From positions 2,132,520 to 2,196,519 of the forward strand of contig NZ_LDAS01000001.1 of the NCBI RefSeq assembly GCF_001020565.1: DNA of 64,000 nt. The letters run 5' to 3'. Both the position numbers and the translations under genes were made by a program. Positions 18,335 to 26,878 of this stretch are shown piece after piece. Positions within the stretch are counted from its first letter, which is position 1, and each line of letters opens with the position of its first letter. The notes below the pieces were generated by a model, which was given only the letters and a program-made list of their open reading frames with translations, searched no databases and was not told the origin of the DNA. Source of the DNA: Maribacter thermophilus (GTDB lineage: Bacteria > Bacteroidota > Bacteroidia > Flavobacteriales > Flavobacteriaceae).

Positions 18335-18446
18335 AATAGTGGTTGATTGTTACCTTAAAGATAACCAATCGTTCATCTATTTATCGCTCTATGAACAAAC
18401 ATTTTGAAACGACCACAAAATTTTGATTCTCAAATTACTATAAAAA

Positions 18447-19505
18447 CTAATTTGGGAACCGAACATAAAAAGTAGCGCCTTTGTTCGGTTCACTTTCTAC
18501 AGCAATACTGCCACCTAAGCTTTTTAATTGATTATGCACCAGATAAAGCCCTATTCCCTTTCCTTCTTGCCGGTCATCAAAACGTTCGTTGAGCATAAAA
18601 ATCTTATGTCCGTTCTTTTCCATATCAAAACCTTGGCCTTCGTCAGAAAAAATCAATTGTTTTTCACCTTCTTTGACGCTTGTGGTAATATTAATTACAG
18701 GCGCTATTCCAGGTCGGGCATATTTTACGGAATTCGTTATTAAATTCAGAAAAACACTCTCTATGAATACCTCGTTGAAATAAATACTTTCACAGGAAGA
18801 GAAATCGTATTCCATTCTTGTTTGGGAACTGGTCATCAAAGAGCCAATATTTTTTAAGACCTTAGAAAGTATCTTTTCAAAATATACCTCTTTAAGATCA
18901 TCCGACTTTTTTCCGACCGTTTGTATTAAGTCCAAATAGGTCTCAAGAGAACCCTTTAGGCCTTGCGCCGATTTTTTTATATAGTCCAATAATTCAATGG
19001 TATCCTCATCATTTATATGCCCATAATCCAACAGCTTAAACAAGGAAAGCATATTATTTATAGGAGCTCTTAAGTCGTGGGACGTAGTATAATTTACACG
19101 GAAAAGATCTTCGTTTATATTTTTAAGTTTAGAAAACTCATGAATTCGCTGATTTCTTAAATGAACCTCATGGGTAATGTCTTTGGCAATGGCATATACC
19201 AATTTTTCTTCTTCTACCGGGACCGCACTCCAAGAGAGCCATATTATATCTCCCGATTTATTAACATACCTATTCTGAAAATTTATTATCGGAGCGTTCT
19301 TAAGCATCTCATTTCTAACCTGCTGTGTACCCTTCTTGTCCCTTTCAAAAATGAACTCATTAATTTTCTTTGAAAGCAGCTCCTCTTTTGTATACCCCAA
19401 TAGGTTAACAAATGCAGGATTAACATCAACGAAATACCCAGCGTAATCCGCTATGCACAGCATATCTACAGACGACTCAAAAAACGGTTTAAATTTTGCT
19501 TTCAT
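18447..19505 (-). CDS. PAS domain sensor histidine kinase
   Basis: A 352-residue soluble histidine kinase from the ATG at 19505 (an in-frame TTG lies seven codons upstream). A PAS domain (about 4-113) is followed by a HisKA-like helix with the phosphate-accepting His143 (SHDLRAPINN). The HATPase domain has an N-box (NLITNSVKYA, from about 254), a G1 box (DEGQGF) and a G2 box (GKGIGLYLV). No membrane segment is present and no response regulator gene is near, so it is an orphan cytoplasmic sensor. The signal is unknown. Confidence 0.88.
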   Translation of the reverse strand: MKAKFKPFFESSVDMLCIADYAGYFVDVNPAFVNLLGYTKEELLSKKINEFIFERDKKGTQQVRNEMLKNAPIINFQNRYVNKSGDIIWLSWSAVPVEEEKLVYAIAKDITHEVHLRNQRIHEFSKLKNINEDLFRVNYTTSHDLRAPINNMLSLFKLLDYGHINDEDTIELLDYIKKSAQGLKGSLETYLDLIQTVGKKSDDLKEVYFEKILSKVLKNIGSLMTSSQTRMEYDFSSCESIYFNEVFIESVFLNLITNSVKYARPGIAPVINITTSVKEGEKQLIFSDEGQGFDMEKNGHKIFMLNERFDDRQEGKGIGLYLVHNQLKSLGGSIAVESEPNKGATFYVRFPN

Positions 19506-19890
19506 ACCAAGGCTCTTTGAAACCAAAAGAGTTTCTAACCAAGGGAAAAAACTACATTAGATTCCACAATCATAAAATTGTAGCACAAAATAATCTTTTA
19601 TTTGCCATTAACCAGATTTTACAGCAAGTATAACGGTTCGCTACAAAGAAGTTATAATAACCATAAACACCGAGGTTCTACTTTTACCTCTTTATTTCTT
19701 TTGTAACACTTAAGGCCTTTTTGATAATAATGGCAAAAAGAAAGCCTTTTAACTATTTGTTTAAAACCATTACATCTTGTTGGTTATTTGACTCTCTGTA
19801 AAATAAGGGTCCATATACCATTTTCGATTTTTACACGTTGTAATATTTTATGAACACACAAAATTCTTATTCCTTTAAAGTCAAATTATT
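19506..19890. other. 385-base intergenic region between kinase and small lipoprotein
   Basis: This AT-rich stretch has no ORF that looks coding and no tRNA or rRNA. The only structure noticed is an imperfect inverted repeat AAGGC-TTTTT...AAAAA-GCCTT around 19710-19756, which could be a weak hairpin. It must contain the promoters of the two divergent genes, but no perfect -33/-7 pair was found. Confidence 0.5.
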
Positions 19891-20037
19891 ATGAAGAAAA
19901 TAACAGGAATTCTAATTTTAGCAACAACCGTAATCTTGGTCGCTAGCTGTGAGTATGACGACAGTAACGATATTGACATTTTAACACCCAACGACTCTAC
20001 CGAAACAGGCATTGAAATATCAAAATTACCAGAATAA
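19891..20037 (+). CDS. 48-residue lipoprotein
   Basis: A short frame starts at ATG 19891 with a complete lipoprotein signal peptide (MKKITGILILATTVILVASC, Cys20), followed by a 28-residue acidic, Asp/Thr-rich tail (YDDSNDIDI and onward). Nothing in the tail suggests a folded domain, so the mature product would be a lipid-anchored peptide. A terminator-like hairpin follows the stop within a few bases. The signal peptide, lipobox and downstream terminator together support a real gene; its role is unknown. Confidence 0.6.
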   Translation: MKKITGILILATTVILVASCEYDDSNDIDILTPNDSTETGIEISKLPE

Positions 20038-20072
20038 AAAAACCTCCAACTTTTAAAGGTTGAAGGTTTTTT
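20036..20072. terminator. intrinsic terminator, probably bidirectional
   Basis: AACCTCCAAC (20041-20050) pairs with GTTGAAGGTT (20059-20068) with one mismatch. The stem is flanked by A and T tracts. It lies between the convergent 48-residue lipoprotein gene and the M13 peptidase gene. Confidence 0.6.
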
Positions 20073-20089
20073 CTTAACGCAAAAATCTT

Positions 20090-22132
20090 TTACCAGATTT
20101 TAACTCTTTCTTCTGGTGATAGATACAATGAATCTGTTTCTTTGATATCGAATGCCGTATAAAACTCCGGTACGTTCCTTACGATTCCGTTTACCCTATA
20201 ATCTGCCGGGGAATGGGGGTCGGTACTTATCTGCACCCTTAGGGCCTCATCTCTCTGTTTGTTAAGCCATGTCTGTCCATAACCTAAAAACACTCGCTGT
20301 TCGCCTGTAAAACCATCTAAAACGGGAGACTCTTCACCTTCTAGAGACATTTTATACGCCTTTAACGCTATGCTAAGCCCACCTAAATCACCGATATTTT
20401 CACCCAGGGTAAATTCACCGTTAACATGAACATCGGGCAGAACCTCATAACTATTGTATTGTTCTACCAAAGCGGCGGTGCGTTTTTTAAATTCTTCCTT
20501 ATCAAAATCCGTCCACCAATTTCTCATGGCACCATCGCCATCAAAAGTGCTGCCCATATCATCAAAACCGTGGCCTATCTCATGACCGATTACAGCACCT
20601 ATAGCCCCATAATTAACTGCATCTTCTGCATTTAAATCAAAAAAGGGAGGTTGTAGTATTGCTGCCGGAAAAACAATCTCGTTCATCGTAGGGTTGTAAT
20701 AGGCATTTACTGTCTGGGGCGTCATTCCCCATTCATCCTTATCTATAGGTTGGCCCAATTTGGCAAGCTCCCTATTGTATTCCATTAATTTGGCCCTACG
20801 GATATTTCCATATAGATCATCTGCCTTAACATCTATGTCATAAGATCTCCATTTATCGGGATAACCTATTTTCGGTGTAAACTTGCTCAATTTGTCCAAC
20901 GCCTCTTTTTTGGTGTCATCGCTCATCCAATCCAACTCCTTTATACTTACCTCATATGCTTTTAACAAGTTTTCTACCATGGTCTCCATGCGCTCTTTGG
21001 CTTCTGGCGGAAAATGTCTTTTCACGTATACCTTACCCACCACTTCACCAAGTGTACCGTTTACTGCAGATACCCCTCTTCTCCATAATGGTCGTTGTTC
21101 CTTTATCCCCCTTAATTCTTTACTATAAAATTCCCAATTCTGTTGATCCAATGCTTCGTTAAGTACAGATGCATTAGAATCTAACACCGACCATTTAAGG
21201 TATGTTTTCCAAGTATTTAAATCCGTACCGGTAATAATACCGTCCAAGGCCTTGGTATAGTCCACCATTAGCACTCCTAATTTATCTTGACTTTGCAACC
21301 CTGCTTCTGACAAGAAATTTGACCAATTAAAATTTGGCATTATATTGGACAAGGTATCTACGGGAAACATATTGTACAAGCTGACCAAATCTCTTGTTTT
21401 TTCTTTTTCCATATGCTTGGATGCTATTTTGGTTTCCAAGTCCATTATGGTCTTTGCGGAAGAGGCTCCGTTCGGCAATCCGGCCAAATCGAACATTTTC
21501 TCCACATGGGCTACATATTTGGTTTGAATTTCTTTTGAACGCTCATCGGTTTTTAGGTAATATTCCCTATCTGGCAAGGCCAACCCTCCTTGCCATGCAT
21601 ATACCGTATATATCGTAGGATCTTTAAAATCTTGGTAAATGAACAAGCCCAAGGGTACATTTAGGCCGTACTTGTTGGCATAGGCAAAATAGGTGGCCAA
21701 TTCATCATAATTCTTGATCGCATCTATCTTATCGAACTCTTCCTGTAAAGGTGCTACCCCCAATTCGTTTCTTTTATCAAAATCCATATAAGACTTATAG
21801 AGATCCCCGACCTTTTGTTCGTCGGATCCCTCCTCAAAACTACCGGAAGCCGATTCCTCTATAATCTTTTTAACATTCTCTTCAGACTCTTCATGAACCA
21901 TATACCCAACACCATATGAGGCTTTGTCCGCAGGAATTTCGGTATTCTTAACCCAAGTACCGTTTACATAGGCCGTAAAGTTGTCTCCAGGTCTTACACT
22001 TGGATCCATATTTTCCTTTAAAATTCCTGAGGTCAATTCCCTTGCAGGTTCCTCTTTAACATCGGTCTTACAGGCATAAGACAAAACAAAGACCGCTAAA
22101 GCCCCCATTTTTAAGTAATTTGATTTCATCAT
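20090..22132 (-). CDS. M13 family metallopeptidase lipoprotein (PepO/neprilysin-like)
   Basis: A 680-residue zinc endopeptidase of the neprilysin family. A lipobox is seen at FVLSYAC (Cys21), so it is lipid-anchored. The zinc motif HEIGH is at 517-521, with the third ligand in GENIGDLGG (about 576-584), and the substrate-binding NAYYN at 476-480. The N-terminal M13 domain (about 40-420) and C-terminal catalytic domain have the usual lengths. It probably cleaves peptides in the periplasm or at the surface. The start is the first of two adjacent ATG codons. Confidence 0.92.
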   Translation of the reverse strand: MMKSNYLKMGALAVFVLSYACKTDVKEEPARELTSGILKENMDPSVRPGDNFTAYVNGTWVKNTEIPADKASYGVGYMVHEESEENVKKIIEESASGSFEEGSDEQKVGDLYKSYMDFDKRNELGVAPLQEEFDKIDAIKNYDELATYFAYANKYGLNVPLGLFIYQDFKDPTIYTVYAWQGGLALPDREYYLKTDERSKEIQTKYVAHVEKMFDLAGLPNGASSAKTIMDLETKIASKHMEKEKTRDLVSLYNMFPVDTLSNIMPNFNWSNFLSEAGLQSQDKLGVLMVDYTKALDGIITGTDLNTWKTYLKWSVLDSNASVLNEALDQQNWEFYSKELRGIKEQRPLWRRGVSAVNGTLGEVVGKVYVKRHFPPEAKERMETMVENLLKAYEVSIKELDWMSDDTKKEALDKLSKFTPKIGYPDKWRSYDIDVKADDLYGNIRRAKLMEYNRELAKLGQPIDKDEWGMTPQTVNAYYNPTMNEIVFPAAILQPPFFDLNAEDAVNYGAIGAVIGHEIGHGFDDMGSTFDGDGAMRNWWTDFDKEEFKKRTAALVEQYNSYEVLPDVHVNGEFTLGENIGDLGGLSIALKAYKMSLEGEESPVLDGFTGEQRVFLGYGQTWLNKQRDEALRVQISTDPHSPADYRVNGIVRNVPEFYTAFDIKETDSLYLSPEERVKIW

Positions 22133-22205
22133 GATAGATTTTGTTTAGTTAAAGGTTAGACTAAATAATACTTGAAATGTTACGGGGGATTTAAAATTAT
22201 ATGCT

Positions 22206-22235
22206 AAAAAAAAATGCCCCGATGGGGCATTTTTT
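22206..22235 (-). terminator. intrinsic terminator of folD
   Basis: AATGCCCC (22213-22220) pairs perfectly with GGGGCATT (22224-22231) around a three-base loop, with T and A tracts on both sides. It begins directly after the folD stop. Confidence 0.85.
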
Positions 22236-23118
22236 AATCTCTACTTCTATGTCTTTCTCTGGCAAGTAATGTGTTTTTTAACAACATGGCTATAGTCATG
22301 GGGCCTACCCCTCCAGGTACGGGCGTTATATACGATGCTTTCTTACTTACATTTTCAAAATCCACATCGCCTGTTATGTAATAGCCCCTTTCTCTTGTAT
22401 CATCTGGCACTCTTGTGATACCAACATCTATAATTACGGCATCATCCTTAACCATTTCGGCCTTTAAGAATTTAGGAACACCGAGGGCAGAGATAACAAT
22501 ATCCGCTTGCGAAATAATCTGTGTAATATTCTTGGTGTGGCTATGTGTCAATGTCACGGTAGAATTGCCGGGCCAGCCTTTCCTCCCCATCAAAATACTC
22601 ATAGGCCTCCCTACGATATGACTTCTTCCGATCACTACGGTATGCTTACCTTTGGTATCTACATTATAGCGCTCTAACAGCTCTAAAATACCAAATGGCG
22701 TCGCCGGGATAAAAGTGCTCATATCAAGGGCCATTTTCCCAAAATTGGTAGGATGAAAACCGTCCACATCCTTATCTGGATCAACGGCCATAATTACCTT
22801 TTGGGTATCTATTTGTTCTGGCAATGGCAATTGTACTATAAAGCCATCGATATCCTTATTATCGTTAAGTTCGTGGATCTTGTTCAGTAGTTCTTGCTCA
22901 GAAGTGGTACTGGGCATCTTTATCAAGGTAGATTCGAAGCCGACACGTTCGCAAGACCGTACCTTACTACCCACATAGGTAAGACTAGCACCATCGTTAC
23001 CAACGATAATCGCCGCCAAATGAGGAACCTTCTCTCCTCTTTCTTTCATTTTTGCTACCTCGGCAGCAATCTCTTCTTTTATTTGATTTGATACTTTTTT
23101 ACCGTCAAGTATTTCCAT
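22234..23118 (-). CDS. folD: bifunctional methylenetetrahydrofolate dehydrogenase / cyclohydrolase
   Basis: A 294-residue cytoplasmic enzyme that interconverts 5,10-methylene-, methenyl- and 10-formyl-tetrahydrofolate. The conserved substrate-site YVGSKVRSCERVG (Tyr and Lys in the family positions), the VQLPLPEQID segment, the VIGRSHIVGRPM nucleotide-binding loop and the C-terminal TPVPGGVGPMT are all present. The length is normal for the family. It lies 45 bases downstream of ffh on the same strand and is closed by a strong terminator, so ffh-folD is a likely two-gene unit. Confidence 0.95.
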   Translation of the reverse strand: MEILDGKKVSNQIKEEIAAEVAKMKERGEKVPHLAAIIVGNDGASLTYVGSKVRSCERVGFESTLIKMPSTTSEQELLNKIHELNDNKDIDGFIVQLPLPEQIDTQKVIMAVDPDKDVDGFHPTNFGKMALDMSTFIPATPFGILELLERYNVDTKGKHTVVIGRSHIVGRPMSILMGRKGWPGNSTVTLTHSHTKNITQIISQADIVISALGVPKFLKAEMVKDDAVIIDVGITRVPDDTRERGYYITGDVDFENVSKKASYITPVPGGVGPMTIAMLLKNTLLARERHRSRD

Positions 23119-23163
23119 GGCACTATAAATACAATTATATTAGAATAGGGTTCTATTGTTTTG

Positions 23164-24495
23164 TTAGCGTCCCAGGCCGCTCATCATCTGCATCATTTTT
23201 TTTCCGCCACCGCCTTGCATCATCTTCATCATTTTGCTCATTTGATCAAACTGTTTTAACAATTGATTGACCTCTTGAACCTGTCTACCACTACCTTTTG
23301 CTATTCGCTTTTTACGGCTTGCGTTCAACTTTGATGGGTTTGAACGCTCATCGGGTGTCATGGAGTAGATTATTGCTTCGATATGTTTAAAGGCATCATC
23401 ATCAATGTCCAAACCCTTTAGGGCCTTACCTGCTCCGGGTATCATTCCCATAAGGTCCTTCATGTTACCCATTTTCTTTATTTGCTGAATCTGATTTAGA
23501 AAATCGTCGAAACCGAATTTATTCTTCGCGATTTTTTTCTGGATCTTTCTGGCTTCCTCTTCATCAAACTGTTCTTGGGCTCTTTCTACCAACGAAATAA
23601 CATCTCCCATACCAAGAATACGGTCGGCCATACGGTCTGGGTAAAAGACGTCAATGGCTTCCATTTTTTCTCCCGTACCAATAAACTTAATGGGTTTGTT
23701 TACAACTGATTTAATGGAGATGGCCGCACCACCACGGGTATCACCATCCAATTTTGTTAAGATAACACCATCAAAATTTAAAACATCGTTAAATGCCTTT
23801 GCCGTATTTACAGCATCTTGCCCCGTCATCGAATCCACCACAAAAAGCGTTTCTTGTGGTGTTATGGCCTTATGTATATCGGATATTTCCGACATCATTT
23901 TTTCATCTACGGCCAAACGTCCCGCAGTATCTATAATTACTACATTGTTACCGTCTGCCTTTGCCTTGGCTATACCCGCCTTTGCAATGGCCACCGGATC
24001 AGAATTGTCTCTATCGGAATATACCGGAACATTTATTTGCTCACCGACCACATGCAACTGATCTATTGCTGCAGGCCTGTACACATCACAGGCGACCAAC
24101 AACGGATTTTTAGATTTCTTGGTCTTCAAATAATTGGCCAATTTTCCTGAAAACGTGGTTTTACCCGAACCTTGAAGACCGGACATTAAAATTACCGACG
24201 GATTTCCAGAAAGGTTGATTCCTTCCGACTCACCCCCCATTAAGGCCGTAAGTTCGTCTTTTACGATCTTCACCATCAATTGCCCTGGTTGCAATGTCGT
24301 AAGTACGTTTTGCCCCAAAGCCTTTTCTTTTACCCTATTGGTAAATTCCTTGGCAATTTTAAAATTGACATCCGCATCCAATAAGGCTCTACGAACCTCT
24401 TTGGTGGTCTCCGCTACATTAATCTCCGTTATTTGCCCATGACCTTTTAGTACATGAAGGGCCTTATCTAACTTATCGCTTAAATTATCAAACAT
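23164..24495 (-). CDS. ffh: signal recognition particle protein Ffh
   Basis: A 443-residue GTPase that binds the SRP RNA and signal sequences and targets ribosomes to the membrane. It has the helical N domain (1-90), then the G domain with G1 GLQGSGKTT (about 109-117), the DVYRPAAIDQL and DTAGR motifs and TKLDGDTRGG. The methionine-rich M domain (about 330-443) ends in a Met/Gly-rich tail. The length and motifs are standard. A perfect TAAATTTG lies upstream, but no good -33 partner was seen. Confidence 0.96.
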   Translation of the reverse strand: MFDNLSDKLDKALHVLKGHGQITEINVAETTKEVRRALLDADVNFKIAKEFTNRVKEKALGQNVLTTLQPGQLMVKIVKDELTALMGGESEGINLSGNPSVILMSGLQGSGKTTFSGKLANYLKTKKSKNPLLVACDVYRPAAIDQLHVVGEQINVPVYSDRDNSDPVAIAKAGIAKAKADGNNVVIIDTAGRLAVDEKMMSEISDIHKAITPQETLFVVDSMTGQDAVNTAKAFNDVLNFDGVILTKLDGDTRGGAAISIKSVVNKPIKFIGTGEKMEAIDVFYPDRMADRILGMGDVISLVERAQEQFDEEEARKIQKKIAKNKFGFDDFLNQIQQIKKMGNMKDLMGMIPGAGKALKGLDIDDDAFKHIEAIIYSMTPDERSNPSKLNASRKKRIAKGSGRQVQEVNQLLKQFDQMSKMMKMMQGGGGKKMMQMMSGLGR

Positions 24496-24573
24496 CTTAT
24501 TGCAATTTTAAGGGGAATGCAAATTTAATAATATCAACGCTAATCGGGCATAAACCCCGTCAAAATATAACAA

Positions 24574-24606
24574 ACAAAAAGAGCATCTGTAAAATGGATG
24601 CTCCCT
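24574..24606 (-). terminator. intrinsic terminator downstream of the repeat lipoprotein gene
   Basis: On the minus strand GAGCATC (24603-24597) pairs with GATGCTC (24587-24581), followed by TTTTTG. It would end transcripts of the large lipoprotein gene, whose stop is about 140 bases upstream. Confidence 0.7.
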
Positions 24607-24668
24607 TTGCATATATATTGGGGGAAAAAGGCATTAAATTTTTATAATCAAACACTGTAAAAAGACCT

Positions 24669-24725
24669 CCATCAACACCACCAACGAGGCCCAACTCTTT
24701 ACTGTTGGCGGTGTATCTTGGATGG
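24669..24725 (-). other. long hairpin in the 3' untranslated region of the lipoprotein gene
   Basis: An 11-base-pair stem forms between 24675-24685 and 24704-24714 (one G-U pair), with an outer CCATC/GATGG helix (24669-24673 with 24721-24725). It lies between the lipoprotein stop (24744) and its terminator, and it has no U tract, so it is not itself a terminator. It may be an RNA stability element or a processed small RNA; this is inference. Confidence 0.4.
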
Positions 24726-24743
24726 CTTTATTCTATTTGATTA

Positions 24744-26183
24744 CTAGTCACAGTCTTTGGTCAATACAATAATTTCTTCTCCCCTTTGAAGTTTCAATTG
24801 TTCGGGTTCGCAAGAAATAACTTCCCAGCTTCCTACGTAATTGGCCAAAGTCATGCTTAAGCTATTGAAAGTGATGACGCTTCCCGATATTTCCCAATTT
24901 CCTTCATCAAGAACATTCTCAGTTTCATCATTATCATCATCACTATAAACGTGCATATTGTAATTTGAGAAATCAATGGTAAGCTCAGCAAAGAAAGAAC
25001 CATCTATATTAGCGATATCCCACGAGCAACTACTCAAGGTTTCTACGATCGCTTCCGTTTCGCAAATGGCCGGTATTTCATCACTACAATCGCTTTTAAG
25101 CACCATCTCATTTTCATCACCGAACTCGAACTCTATTTTCTTGAAGCCATCCCCTATTTCCATTTCGTCCAATCGCCAAGTAGCATTGAAATTCGGAAGA
25201 TCTGGAATATTAATTACTAAGGCCGTAGCACTCAAACTACCGCTCGTAGCCCAAGACCCCTCTAAAACCTCATCATTTACCGTTACATTAACACCGCCAT
25301 TTTCCTGAAAAGAAAACCAATAGCCCTTATATTGCTCCTCCAATCCATCTTCGTCCTCCAATTCCAATTCATGAACATACCAATAAGGGCAAGTCAACAG
25401 CATTTCGGTAAGCTGGTCGGCACTACAGTTTTCACAATCATCGCCATCGTCTTCGTCATCATAGAAGTCATCGTCAAAAAAGTCATCATCTTCGATACAT
25501 GAGTTCTTGGCAGATTCTATAGCAATGGCCAGTTCTTCATTGCTGTTAACGACCACTTCCACTCCGCTTTTTTGCTTAAGAGTGACAGGAAAATCTATAC
25601 TGACCAAAGAATCATCATCCAAATCCTTAAAGAAACTCCTCAGCTCCATATCACTTTCCACCTCAACAGACCCGGTTTGCTGATTGTTTAAATCGAAAGT
25701 AAACAGCTTTATGGGGTACACAAAGGCGACACATGGTATACGAGCATCTACCGGCTTACCGGTACACTCACTCGCCAACTCCCTTAATTCAACAAGATTG
25801 TTTATGGTCAGTTCACTAAAATCAGAATAGGTGATCGTAATTGGAAAAACAATGGTCAACATATCTCTAAAATCTCCATCATATTGCTTAACCAACTGCT
25901 TTAAAAACCAAAGGTCTTTATAAGAATCTACAACAATTTCTAAGTCGTTGACCGAGACAGTGTATGGGAATTTAATGGCAAAACAGGAAGAGTTGTCTAC
26001 AACATCATCATAAGAACCATCTTTGGCAGAAGCACTTTTTACCAAACTTGCCGTAGCACTATTGGCCGTAATGGTCTCTTGTTCGTCGGTAGATATTTCC
26101 TCAAATTCATCTTGACATGAGGTAAAACTCAAAACCACCATTAAAAAGCTAAAGTAGATGGTGTAGCTAAATAAATTTTTCAT
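24744..26183 (-). CDS. large repeat-containing lipoprotein divergent from the ECF sigma locus
   Basis: A 479-residue exported lipoprotein (VVLSFTSC, Cys23) with no family I can name. Residues 67-229 hold four tandem repeats, each a strand pair around [FY]P (FPYTV 72-76, FPITI 113-117, YPIKL 157-161, FPVTL 198-202) followed 20-30 residues later by a helix start such as ELREL. A very acidic linker follows (231-249, almost only Asp, Glu, Phe and Tyr). Two copies of a lipocalin-like beta domain (about 258-368 and 377-479) come last; each begins with Cys-x-Trp/Tyr-type residues and ends with VLxxDC. The gene carries the same upstream element as fecR, so it is likely part of the sigma regulon. A surface partner of the transducer is possible but unproven. 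Confidence 0.75.
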   Translation of the reverse strand: MKNLFSYTIYFSFLMVVLSFTSCQDEFEEISTDEQETITANSATASLVKSASAKDGSYDDVVDNSSCFAIKFPYTVSVNDLEIVVDSYKDLWFLKQLVKQYDGDFRDMLTIVFPITITYSDFSELTINNLVELRELASECTGKPVDARIPCVAFVYPIKLFTFDLNNQQTGSVEVESDMELRSFFKDLDDDSLVSIDFPVTLKQKSGVEVVVNSNEELAIAIESAKNSCIEDDDFFDDDFYDDEDDGDDCENCSADQLTEMLLTCPYWYVHELELEDEDGLEEQYKGYWFSFQENGGVNVTVNDEVLEGSWATSGSLSATALVINIPDLPNFNATWRLDEMEIGDGFKKIEFEFGDENEMVLKSDCSDEIPAICETEAIVETLSSCSWDIANIDGSFFAELTIDFSNYNMHVYSDDDNDETENVLDEGNWEISGSVITFNSLSMTLANYVGSWEVISCEPEQLKLQRGEEIIVLTKDCD

Positions 26184-26217
26184 AACGATTTGGTATTATT
26201 TGTTTATTCGGTCTTAA

Positions 26218-26245
26218 AACAATTTACTAAAAAAAAACCCTACCT
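26218..26245 (-). promoter_or_regulatory. bipartite element upstream of the repeat lipoprotein (copy 1)
   Basis: Read on the minus strand: AGGTAGGGTTTT (26245-26234), ten bases, then ATTGTT (26223-26218), with the ATG 34 bases further on. An identical arrangement lies before fecR. The spacing suggests an ECF sigma promoter or an operator. Confidence 0.6.
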
Positions 26246-26271
26246 TCTTTTTTATTTTTTTTAAAATATCT

Positions 26272-26802
26272 TTGAAAAAAAACGAACAGTTGAAAAACGA
26301 GGACAAACAAAACGTATGTAAAGAGAGTGTCTACAGTTCTATATTCAACGAGTATTCCAAAACCATTTTCAACTACATATACTATAAGTTCGGCAACGAG
26401 GAAAAAGCGAGCGATGCCGTACAAGAGGCCTTTGTAAAATTATGGGAAAACTGTTCGAAGGTTTCGCCGGAAAAAGCCAAGTCTTTTTTATATACGGTCG
26501 CCAATAACCTTTACCTAAATGTTATAAAAGCGGAAAAGGTGCGGTTAAAGTATGCGGACAAAACATTAAGATCCACCAACGAGACACCTGAATTCATATT
26601 GGAGGAAACCCAGTTTAAAGAAAAACTGGAAAATGCCTTAAATAGTTTGCCCGACAACCAACGCAGCACTTTTCTACTTAACCGGATAGATGGGAAAAAA
26701 TATGCTGAAATTGCCGAAATGGAAGGTGTTAGTATAAAGGCAATAGAAAAAAGGATGCATTTGGCCCTTAAAAACCTAAGGGGAAAAATAGATGGAATCT
26801 AG
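26272..26802 (+). CDS. ECF sigma-70 family RNA polymerase sigma factor
   Basis: A 176-residue sigma factor of the FecI/ECF type that works with FecR-like anti-sigma factors. Region 2 is at about 22-78 (IFNYIYYKFGNEEKASDAVQ, then LWENC) and region 4 at about 123-172 (LPDNQRSTFLL, EIAEMEGVSIKAIEKRM). The frame has no ATG before residue 139, so translation must begin at TTG 26272 or TTG 26290. It lies 76 bases upstream of fecR on the same strand and 88 bases from the divergent lipoprotein gene. Confidence 0.92.
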   Translation: MKKNEQLKNEDKQNVCKESVYSSIFNEYSKTIFNYIYYKFGNEEKASDAVQEAFVKLWENCSKVSPEKAKSFLYTVANNLYLNVIKAEKVRLKYADKTLRSTNETPEFILEETQFKEKLENALNSLPDNQRSTFLLNRIDGKKYAEIAEMEGVSIKAIEKRMHLALKNLRGKIDGI

Positions 26803-26826
26803 AAAAAATCAATATTATTAAATTAG

Positions 26827-26854
26827 AGGTAGGGTTTTACAACTTCTGATTGTT
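26827..26854 (+). promoter_or_regulatory. bipartite element upstream of fecR (copy 2)
   Basis: AGGTAGGGTTTT (26827-26838), ten bases, ATTGTT (26849-26854), then 24 bases to the fecR ATG. All 18 fixed bases and the spacing match copy 1, and both copies point toward the gene they precede. Probably the sigma-dependent promoter of fecR and the receptor gene. Confidence 0.6.
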
Positions 26855-26878
26855 ATTTAAAGGTAGAAAGCTAAAATT

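Noticed and set aside
19506..19890. Possible tRNA or riboswitch in the gap before the 48-residue lipoprotein
   Set aside because: A short segment resembling a T-loop (ACGGTTCGCTAC) was seen, but no acceptor or anticodon stems could be paired around it.
26227..26424. 65-residue hydrophobic minus-strand ORF over the start of the sigma gene
   Set aside because: It is the antisense of sigma region 2 and would cover the shared regulatory element; the sigma factor is clearly the coding frame.
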